This document shows positions 20,194 through 32,100 of a stretch of 64,000 bases of DNA, in pieces. The stretch's first letter is position 1, and the number at the start of each line of letters is the position of its first letter. A program made the translations under genes and the position numbers. The notes beneath the pieces are model-generated. The model did no database searches, was not told the DNA's origin, and saw nothing but the letters and a program-made list of their open reading frames with translations. The DNA is taken from NCBI GenBank assembly GCA_024734495.1, contig JALMQS010000817.1, positions 124,001-188,000 on the forward strand. The letters are read 5' to 3'. Source of the DNA: Forficula auricularia. Its lineage: Eukaryota; Arthropoda; Insecta; Dermaptera; Forficulidae.

Positions 20194-23100
20194 CTAAAAT
20201 CGAACAGAAGTTTTATTTATTTAATCAAAAACATTCACCGAATTAATTTGAGAAATTTTTTTAAGTTAAATTTATCCTTTAATTTTCAAATCACAATAAT
20301 CAAAATAAAGATTAACAAATTTCAATGGAAATTTTTAATAAAGATTGAAAAAAAAGTAGTAGATGTTTTAGTGGTTGAGTTTTTTAACGAAAGAATTGTT
20401 TCGGCTAAATACACCTAGATTGAAGAAATTTCATCAGAATGCACGATGTTTCGACAACTATTTCTGGAGTCGTTTTCAAGTGCTGTCGGAGAAGTCTATT
20501 GATAGATTGAAGAATCTATCAATAAACTTCTTCCACAGCCCTTGAAAATAAATCCATAAATAGATGTCGAAGCGTCGTGCATTCAGATTAAGGTAGTTGT
20601 ACCGCCAAATGGGTTTTCTTAGGATTTTTTTGAAATTTAGAGAGATTATTATTTAAATACTGGTGGCAAAACGAAATTTATGAACAATATAGTTCAAGAG
20701 ATATTAAATTTCAAAAATAGAGTTTTTCAGACTCTTATACATTGCACTATACGGGATATCGGAAAATTTACATACATATTTAATTATAATTAAGAAACCC
20801 TTCTTACGATTTTTATAAAAAACTAAACCAACATTAAACAATAACCAATACATATTTTAAGACAAATTTGATTCATAGTTACAAGACAGTTTCTGAGATA
20901 ATAATGAATAAATAATGAAAAATGTATAAAAAAAAATTTACACTAAAAACAATTTGGCAACAGCGCATTTATTTAACCAGCGAAAGATGTATAAAGCGCG
21001 CATGCGCTAGATTTTTTCAAAATTATAATTTTCATAAGGTGTAACGTAGGCGTTGATTACATTTGTTAAAAAATAACAAAAAGACTTTTATAGAAATTTT
21101 TTAACTTTTAAAATGTATTTTATCTGTCATTTTAATATAAAAATATTCAATCTCTTACAATAGTGCCAGATTTGTCAAATGAGCACGGGATTGGTTAGAA
21201 TCGGTACATAAACAGCAAAAAGTTTTGGGCTTATGAATTATGAATCCTTATTGTCTGTTCTATATACTCTAGCATTAACTTTTTGCTAGTATTGTCGCCA
21301 AACAACTACTTTAACTTTCTTCATTTAAAAATGTGCAATCTAGGTGGTTTTAACAGAAACTTTTCTTTAGATAAAAAAATATTTTTTAAATAGAGCATGT
21401 GAAATAATTATTAATTACAAGTTCAAGTATTATTAAAAAAACTAAAGTCCTTGGTGTTAAATCCTTCATCATTATTAAATTGAAATTCAATCAACTTATA
21501 TGATACATTTATACAAAAATATAAAGGATAAAAGATAAATGCAGAATGATCTTGAAAGGTGAGTTAATATTCGAATGTTAATATGGAAAGTGTATAATAA
21601 AAATGTGTTTTGAAAAATAAATCAAATAAGATTCTGTTGCACAATGAAAAAATCAAGCTCAACAGTGATTTTTGTATATAAAAGCATTTAGTGAATCTAT
21701 ATTAGGTTCATGCAGCTAAGGTTTTATTGTATGAAAGTTAAAATATATTTATGAATGAAAAAAAATGAAAATTTAGTATGTAAAATTAAAAAAACAAAAA
21801 CAAAAAAAACATTCAAATTAATTTTTAAAAATTTATAAATCATCGTTATAAAGAAATTATAAAATAAATAAATAAAAAATACTGGTAATTACTTTTTATT
21901 GGTTAATTTTTTTATAAAATATTTTGTAAAATGAATAAATTCCATCCATTTACTATTTCTATAAATTGATATTTTGATTATTATAGAAAAGTGGATAATT
22001 TTATGTTATAAATAAAAAAATATAAACCGAATCAAAAATAATTTGCGATAATTCATGTATTTATGAATTTTAAAGAATAAGTTTAAAATGAAATTATGGA
22101 ATAACAGAATTTAAAAGGTGAAGAAGTTGGCTTAGACATTTAAATGTTTTTTTTTTTTGATAAAATGTTTCGATTCATACACATGACGTTTTGAGGCATA
22201 ATTCTGGAGAGATTGCAAAGTCATTGGGCGGTAAGCCCGACAGGTAGGCCGAAACTTTAGTGGATTCGCTCAAAAAATTTTTTTTTTATGTTTAAAACTT
22301 TTGTTTGTTACTTGAAGATAAATCATTTTAAACAATATTTTTTTTCTGCCTAGGTCCATGATAACTCAAGCCCTAGAAAGTTACTTTTTGTGATTGTATT
22401 TCCAATACGAAGAACTGAATAGATCTTGAACTAAAGATAAGAGTAAATAAATACTATATGTAATATTCATTTACTATGGGTTAAGGATTCTTGGTCACTT
22501 GTTTCACATCAAAATTAAAAAATTAAAAGATGTAAATTTTTTTTTCAAGGTTAACGATTCTTGGTCACTTGTTTCACATTAAAATTAAAAAATTAAAAGA
22601 TGTAAAAATTTTTTTCAATATAATTATATTGAAAATTTTTTTTACATCTTTTAATTTTTTAATTTTAATGTGAAACAAGTGACCAAGAATCCTTAACCCA
22701 TATAGTAGTAAATGAATATTACATATAGTATTTATTTACTCTTATCTTTATTAAAGATGTTTCACCTTGCACCAACACCACAATCTCTACTAATTATTAG
22801 ATCTTGAACTATTCAGTTTTAAAACTTCCGGTTCAAAAATGCAGAAAACATTTTTTAAAATGATATTGCGATTATAAGATGATGTCATAATTTGGGCATA
22901 AATAAACGATTTTTTCTATTTCAATAAAATCAACCTCTCAAGATAATTTAATAAGAAATAAATTTTTAATAGTTTATTATTTATTAGGGTTGCTCTAGCC
23001 TGAGGTCGTACCGAGTCTTGAAAAAGTTTTCACTTTTTCTTCAATTTTTTTTTTAAATAAGAAGAATGGCCTACGAGAGCTATTATAACTTTGGCGCTGA

Positions 23101-26100
23101 CGATATGTCAAAAAATCTAAACAGGGAGTGTCTTGTTAACAAGTGGCAGGAGCGCTGGAATAGAGGTGAGGAGGGCAGATGGACGTGGAGCCTGATTCCC
23201 GACGTCAAAGAATGATGCGATCGTCCACATGAGGAACTAAGGTTTTACCTTACACAGGCGCTTAATGGGCATGGGAATTTTGGTTCCTATCTCTATAAAA
23301 TCGGCAAACGGGAGGACGAAATTTGTGTTCAATGTCGGGAAGGGCCGGAACATACGATATTCAGCTGCATTAGATGGGTGGAAGAAAGGACCCTAGATGA
23401 ACAACAACTAGGTGTAGGCCTGTCCAAATACAACATCATAAAAATCATGATGGAAAGCGAAGGAAATGGGCAACGGTGGCTCAAATGTGAAAAAAAATAT
23501 TAGAACACAAGATTTGATGACTGCAGATGCCCTCCCTCTCTGAAGGTTCCGGAGAGGATGAATACATGGCCCATGAGGTGGGGGTTTTTAGTCGGTTGGA
23601 GTTCGACACTACGTTCATGAAGGATTTTCCCCAGCTCTTTAAATAAAAAAAAAAAAAAAAATAAGAAGTAAATTAAATTTTTCGCTAATGATAGAAGCTT
23701 AGTGTCATTTTTCCGATACGCATTGCGCTCTCATCCCAATAAAAAATGACTAGACAATCACCTGATAACGATTCTAGAATCAGGATCCAAACGTCATAGG
23801 TATAGGTGAATGGGAACATCTCATCAAAAAGAGCTAATTTTATCAAGAAAAATAAAATAAATAAATATAAAGTCTCCCTATAATATTCCATCAAACGAAT
23901 CTAAGAACAAGAATTCCAAATATATTTTTTATCTCGAGATTTCTTTTGTTTCGAAATTAGAAAATCGATCTTGGAATATTCAGTTATACCTAAAATTTTA
24001 CTATAGTAAGTGAATAATTTAATTTTGTTTTAAAATAACCGACTATTAACATCTTATAACTTTAATAAGAAATATCAAGGCGTCAATGGTGGTCTATATT
24101 TGACAACGCTTTAATGGATAAATACGATTTAATAACCTTCCTTCCGGAATGCTGAAGTTAACTCAAAGCTACAAACAAGGATTCGATTCCGGACTTGAAT
24201 ATTTGTTTTAAAACAAACGCCTCAGGAAAGTTGGATGGTTTTAAGAGAGAAAAAAGTGGCAGAGTATTCAATATGTCCTGAAAAAAATCAGATAGCAACC
24301 TTTCATTTTATTAAATAATTAGTAAAATTAAAATTTGATAGCCTTTTGATTACCTTTTGTACGTATGAGTTAAATAAATCTGGTTTTTAATTGAATAAAA
24401 TAAGCTAGTAAAGAATAGACGGTTAGAAAAATATAAATATATCTATATTTATAAGAAAATAAGAAGAAATATAAAATAAATTAATAGTAGGATGAAACAT
24501 ACATTCATCGTATGGAGAAATATCGAAGTCTTCGATATCTTTCTTATGTTGATAAACAATTCCAAGATAAGCGTGATGATCTGGATAACGGCGATATCGC
24601 CGAAGAATACCGTCTTGGCATCCCGTGAATAGCTGAGCTCCATTCGAGGTATACCTACAATTAATAATGAATTATTTTTAAATCGCTTAAAACTTAAATA
24701 ATATAAATAAAATATAATTTATTAAAAGAACCTTATTTTCCAAATTAGTTTTTCTTTATTCTCTTTGAGATGTTCAAGTTTACCGGTGTCATGATAATAT
24801 GCAGATACTTTTTCTCCTCCAGCGACGATAAGGCCTTAAAATGATAAAAATTGTTAAGGTTTACTGATTATGATAAATCGAATAATGAAAAGAAAATTTT
24901 CTTAATTCATCTCTTAAGAAAAAAAAAAAATATTTTTATTATATAAAAATATTTTTGTTTTAATTTAAATTTCAGCTTCGAAATATAAAAAAAAATGTTT
25001 ACTTCTTAAAAAAAAAAAAAAAAAAATATATATATTACTGATTTACTAGATTTATCCCCCCATTTCTTCTCCTTAATTTTTTTTTTAATTTCATTACAAA
25101 ATAATGCTATTTTTATGGATCTTACCAATATATTTAAGATAGAAAAAATAGAATTTGTTAAAAATCAGCTAATTCTCGAGATTTCTTGCGCCTGGGGACT
25201 CAGTAGATGGTAGCACAAAATTAATAAATAAAAAGATTATTTATGGTTTCCTAAAAATGGACTAAACATAAAAAAATAATTTAAACCGAAGATTTTTGTT
25301 CATAATTAAATATATTAAATATGTATAATAAATCAGTTACTATTTATTAACCAAAAGTTATTAATTTAATTTAATTACTCACTACTAAATCCGTCGCGAT
25401 GTCCTGAATTGAAAGGTTCAGGGGAAGCAGAAACTGAATTCACAGGATGTCCAGTTTCAAATGTGTGAAGACTTCTTCCATCTAAAGCTGATACTCTACA
25501 AGTACCATCTCCGCCTGCTGTTAAAAGGGCACTTTGAAGACCACGAACCCATGGCCAAGTATTGGGCAGAAATTGTACATCACAGATAGGTGCCATATGT
25601 AGCTGAACAAATAATTTATGGAAATTAAAATACACATTATATGAAGAGGGTGTGGCAGTAAAAATAGTAGATTTTTTAATAAGCGAAATGAAATATGATT
25701 TTAATTACATTTAATTGAAATATGTAGATAGACTAAAAAGATGGCCAAGTGCTAGTAGAACTGCATACCTAGGGTTCTGTAGTTTATAACTCCCAAAATA
25801 CTTTAGACCAAATTCATTCTTATTTGTCGTTGATAAGAAGGGAATGAGTGAATTTGGGGAATTTTTAAATAATTTTTAAGTTAAGCCGTTTCTAAACGGC
25901 GATACGTATAAAAATCACCTAAAGACACCCACTTTGGAGCTCTTATTTCTCTCGATATTTTAACTTGAAATGTATTAAATATATATATATATTGTATATA
26001 TAATTCTACTTAAAACTTAATAAGAATACCTTACACTATAATAAAACATGTTTTTTATTTTTGACCCCAGTTAAAATTCGACCCTCCCCGAAATAATTCT

Positions 26101-29100
26101 TCGATTAAAATTTTAATACGATTTTGGATTTGCAGAAAAATTAATATATATAACTTCTATATTTCAAGTTATTTAGTTTACGAGCTCTGACAGACAGAAA
26201 TTGTAGGAACACAATAGGGTCTCTTTAAAAGCTTTTATTTATTAGTTTTTAAACATAAAAAATAGCGAATTGCATTAGCTAGCTTAAAAAACTACAATTT
26301 GTTAATCTCCATTTAATTCATTAGAAATTTTATTTTATTTTTAAATTAGATAATGTTATTAAATAATAGTACTTATGATGTCGTGAATATTTTTTTGGTT
26401 TAATGGCAAATTTAGAAAATAATATGATATAAATCAACATGTAAAAATGTAACAATATTTTAATTTTTAAATTAAAATGTTCTGTATTAAAATAAAATTT
26501 GGGTGTAATATAGCAACATACATCATAAATAAAATCCAGTGGTAGAGGCATTCTCAGGTCAACTAAACTCAAACCCTTGCCATTGACTCCAACCGACACG
26601 GCAATATGTGGATTTTTAGGGTCAGTTGCTAGACCAGTTCGTTCACTTCCACTGCTGAAAGCACAATTGTCATATGCCAAGAGTTGCTCTCCTCTTTCTA
26701 CGTCCACAACAGCAAGACGTCTTGCTGTTGTTGCTGCTAGAATCTAGATAAAAAAAAAGAGATATTTAGAAATATAAAATACATACTCTATTTAAATGAA
26801 ATTATAATATGTATCTAAATTGATTCATAATTTAATATTCAGTAAAACAACCTTGGAACCATCCATTGTAAATCTTACTGCAGTTACATTCCTCGCCAAG
26901 GTTAAAGAGGAAATTTGATAACACATAAGCAGATCCAATGTGAGAGCAGAATAAAGATTAACTTTTCCATCACAAGCTCCAGAACAAAATAAAAATCGAT
27001 CCTATTAAAAATATTAAAATTTATTAATATATTATGTGGATTTAAAATTTTGTTATAAAGATTTTATTGTTAAAAATGTTTTATAAATTTAAGAACTTAT
27101 TATCGAAAATATAATGGGAGCGAGGAGAGGGGCGCTAGTTAGTAAATGCATTGATTTTATGGGAGAAAGGAAATTGTTTTCTTGATAACTTTATGCCACC
27201 AGTTGTCAGGAGAGGTGAATTCCCTATTCCATTACATGTAATTATTAATTCTATATACTGAGAATAAATGTCACCTCTTATCGTGATATTCGCCAATATA
27301 GTATATATTTAATATTAATTAATCCATATTGACCAGGGCCGCAAGGCTTGACATGTAGTTTAACCATAGATCGATCGGAAGAAAGGCAAAATATAATGGA
27401 AATAATTCTTAGTTAAGTGGCCGTCTAATACAATATGAGCTGCTGGCTAAATTCCGTATCATCATCGAATTTTTAGTAACCCAGTGTCATAGAATGAGGA
27501 GGCCTAAAGGGTGAATATTGCGAGTTTTGAATAATATCTTCAGAAGGTCTTCCAGTCTATCTAATCTAATGGAATTACTTCACAAGCACTTGAAAATAAC
27601 TCACAAATTAAGAGTCGAAACATCGTATTTTCTGATGAGAATAATTAATTAAAAATATCTAATAATGGTGGTTTTAGTCTAATATGTCTAATATTTGAAA
27701 TAAGTTACTATTCCTTTATCTAATATAATTAAAAATAAATTACTTTCAAATATTTTATACAGATATACTTGAATTATTGCTTAAGTAGATACTATAGGAT
27801 AAACAAAAAGCTAAAAGATTTTAAGCAATACCACTAAAATAAGGTCTTTTTGATTAAACATTTTCGCGATGACCGCCCCCCCCCCCCCCCCTGAATTTGA
27901 AAATGTTGAAACCTATAAAAATACATGATTCAATAAAAATTAATTTGTTTGTTATAAAATAGTTAATTTGGATGACAGATTAAAAAACTACGTAAAATCG
28001 ATTCTTCCTTGTTCATGGCAATTTTTCTATTTATAATAAAATTTGACTAAATAATTATAAAGTTTTCATAATCATGTGTTCAAAATATTAATAGAGCATT
28101 TTCTTCAAGAAATTGTTTTAAATAATTTTATTTATAAAAATATTTAATACCCTGATTTTTTGCAGTTAGTAAATATATTGGTGAAAATCGCTTGGGACGG
28201 TTTGTCATGGGTAGACCACTTTCGTCACATTAGAATAATTTTGTTATTTCCTAATGTGGCCAAAGTGGTCGCCACTAGATCCTAAGGGGTGAATGGGCAA
28301 AGAAATTTGCGGTATCTTATTAATTATATCTGATCTATCAAAAGAAATGTGATTTTCAACAATATAAAAAATTATTTATATGTAAATATTTTATTAATAG
28401 GAAACTATCGAAGGGTTTTGCTTCATCTTCAATCTACTATCAATTTTCGCATTAATATTTAATAACGGTTTTAAATTTACAAATTAAAGTAAGTTCATAC
28501 TTGAATGATGAGCTTTTCTATTTACCCCATGAAATAAATTCAATTTTTATTATCTAAATAACTATATATTATATTGGCGTAAAATATTTATAGTAAGCTG
28601 AATACGAAGGCAAAGTAAGGGGCGTGTCCATATGGAAAATTCTGCATGGGTTGTTTTTCTAAATTATAAAATAAATAAAAAAAAAAAACATTTTTATTCA
28701 TGGGATGGGCCGGTAATAATTTTTTCCACAAAATTTTTTTAGGACAAGTCCACTCCTGCTAAAAGTCTTCGAAATCATTATTAAATTAATAAATTATTCA
28801 CATATTATTTAATATTTCATTATTCGTGTCCATGATTAATAATTAAAGGAATCGTAGGGAGCTGGACAAGACTTTAAATTAAATTAAATACAAGTTTTGA
28901 TTAAATATGCCATACGTTTCGTTGCTGTTTTGCATGTATATAATAATCTTCTTAATGACATCTTAAAAAATAAAAAAAAATAAAATTTCTTTGTTCAATT
29001 TGATTCTTTTAGTTTTTTGACAAAAAACGATTAATTTGTTTAAAGGGTTTATATTTTATGTTAGTTGATGAATTGAATGAATTGTGATAGAAAAAAAGAA

Positions 29101-32100
29101 TACTGTTTGAAATGTTTTTTCTCGTAGTAAAAAATCCTGATAAATAAGTTTAATAAATGAGCCACTGAAGAAGTTGCAAAACAGCAACGAAACGTATGGC
29201 ATATTCAATCAAAACTTGTATTTAATTTAATTCAAAGTCTTGCCCAACTCCCTACGATTCCTTTAAATATTATTTAATTTTTTATATATGTATACTCTTT
29301 TCTTCAAGAAGAAGACTTATTTCTTATCATTTACCATAAGCAATAGTTTTTAAGGAATTTGGTGTTGGTACTTGGTGAAACATTTTCTAAATTATTGGAT
29401 AAAAAATACTTGGTAGGTTTCACCTTAAGGAGGTTCTTTCGTGACAATCCACACAAAAAGTTTTAGCCTCGTAACCACTCTATAAATATGAACGGAACGA
29501 AAATTTTAGGGTATTTTTTTTTAACGTGACTGTCCACTCACACTACGAAATCTCTATATGGATACACACATACTAGGCGGATCGTTTTCAAGCCATTGTG
29601 CTTATATCCCCTCCACTAAAAATAATCGCCCAAATAGGTTTTTTTTTATTTTTTATCAAAACTACGTGGTAAATAATTTCAATTTTTTTTTTTTAAGTTA
29701 CTCCGAATATATTATTCTAACAAATATTGGTTTTTCATCAAGATGGTGAAAGTCCTTCAATGAAAAAAAATAAAATGATGATGATATCCCCCACCCTTTC
29801 CCTATCTACCCTATGTTAAAAATGTCATTTTGAATTGCAATTATTTCAAGTTTGGTGTGGTAAATCGTCTTCAAATTTTAACAGTATGTGTATTATGCTT
29901 TTACTGACTTATATTCCAAGTTTCAAAAACTTTTTGCATTTGTGAAAGAACTACCTTAAGATATAAAAATAAAACGAATTTATTTTTGGAGAGACTTTAA
30001 TCTCGATATATATATTTCGGGTGGCTAACCCATCGTCAGGAGCAACAGAAAGTAAATGACCTGGATAAGTTGAATTTAAATACAAGTCAATGGTAAAATT
30101 TATTTTTAAATAACAAAATAAATATTTAAAATTAGGGGAGGGAGAAAGGTAGGAAGTATTTTTAGTTTAATTTTTGAATGGCCTTCTGAGAAATGAGGAT
30201 CTATACCCAGGTAGGTGTAGGGGGGGGGGGGGAGGAAAAATTTGTTTTATTTTAATATCTTAATGTGAAACCTGCTAAGTATTTTTTATCCAATAAATTT
30301 ACCATAAGTAAATTTGCAGCCATGACAATAGCCAATTTTTGATTATATTTAAGTTTATTCAAGTTATTTATAACAATTTGAAAGTTTATATTAGGAAAAC
30401 AAGGACAAGTTTTTATGTGTGACTTTTTTATTTATCCACCAACGTTTCGTCGACTTTGCCGACTTCTTCAGAGCTTCAAATAGTCATGTCACACATTCGT
30501 CTAAATTTTCTTATTACCTTCGTTACCATTGAAGGCCATCAGAATACAATTTTCAAAAAATATTTGGCATATTCACAAAAACACAATTTTTCTTTCTTTT
30601 CTTTTTATATTAACAATTTCATTAATATAAAACAGAAATCACATATATAGAATAAGGCAACCCTGTTTTTTAAACTAGAATAGAATATTTTTTCTCTGTT
30701 TTATCCTTACATATAAGAAATCTCAAATTCGAAGTTGAGATTTCTGTATGTAATGATCAAACGGAAAATATTCTATTCTAATTTTAAAACGGGGTTACTA
30801 CCATTCTATATGTGATTTCTATTTTTATATTAATGAAATTCTTAATATAAAAAAAGAAAAAGAAAAAATTGTGTTTTTTTGTGAAGTGCCAAATATTTTT
30901 GAAATTGTATTCGGCGCTAAATGTGCTGAAAAACAAGAGTAATAAGAAAATTTAGACGAATGTGTGACATGACATTTGTAGCCCTGAAAAGAAAATCGGC
31001 AAAAGTTGACGAAAACGTTGAGTGAATAAATAAAGATCACACCTCTTTAATCATATTTTCCTAATATAAACTTTCAAGTAAATACAAATTATGGACGGAC
31101 ATGATAATAATAGTTATTTATAACTAGAAAGGTAAAATTTGTTTCAAAGACTAAATTGTTAAAATTTAAAATNNNNNNNNNNNNNNNNNNNNNNNNNNNN
31201 NNNNNNNNNNNNNNNNNNNNNNNNNNNNNNNNNNNNNNNNNNNNNNNNNNNNNNNNNNNNNNNNNNNNNNNNNNNNNNNNNNNNNNAAAAAAAATAAAAT
31301 GATGATGATATCCCCCACCCTTTCCCTATCTACCCTATGTTAAAAATGTCATTTTGAATTGCAATTATTTCAAGTTTGGTGTGGTAAATCGTCTTCAAAT
31401 TTTAACAGTATGTGTATTATGCTTTTACTGACTTATATTCCAAGTTTCAAAAACTTTTTGCATTTGTGAAAGAACTACCTTAAGATATAAAAATAAAACG
31501 AATTTATTTTTGGAGAGACTTTAATCTCGATATATATATTTCGGGTGGCTAACCCATCGTCAGGAGCAACAGAAAGTAAATGACCTGGATAAGTTGAATT
31601 TAAATACAAGTCAATGGTAAAATTTATTTTTAAATAACAAAATAAATATTTAAAATTAGGGGAGGGAGAAAGGTAGGAAGTATTTTTAGTTTAATTTTTG
31701 AATGGCCTTCTGAGAAATGAGGATCTATACCCAGGTAGGTGTAGGGGGGGGGGGCGAGGAAAAATTTGTTTTATTTTAATATCTTAATGTGAAACCTGCT
31801 AAGTATTTTTTATCCAATAAATTTACCATAAGTAAATTTGCAGCCATGACAATAGCCAATTTTTGATTATATTTAAGTTTATTCAAGTTATTTATAACAA
31901 TTTGAAAGTTTATATTAGGAAAACAAGGACAAGTTTTTATGTGTGACTTTTTTATTTATCCACCAACGTTTCGTCGACTTTGCCGACTTCTTCAGAGCTT
32001 CAAATAGTCATGTCACACATTCGTCTAAATTTTCTTATTACCTTCGTTACCATTGAAGGCCATCAGAATACAATTTTCAAAAAATATTTGGCATATTCAC

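Larger units (their letters stand above)
29763..31172. repeat. first copy of a 1.4-kb block duplicated across an assembly gap
   Basis: It matches 31287-32708 at a fixed offset of 1524 for its first 950 bases almost without change. The second half (about 30780-31070) is visibly noisier than the other copy, with many small indels in homopolymers and a scrambled stretch near 30910. Confidence 0.8.

Noticed and set aside
20420..20460. TCATCAG next to gtttcg, a possible hammerhead
   Set aside because: The spacing is wrong and no helix II forms between the CTGATGA core and GAAA. The same applies to ttctgatgag at 27622 and to the CTGAAGA words in the 58 and 62 kb satellites.
20996..21007. NRF-1-like palindrome GCGCGCATGCGC as a promoter
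   Set aside because: No exon or start codon lies near it on either strand, and it is inside the WD40 last intron.
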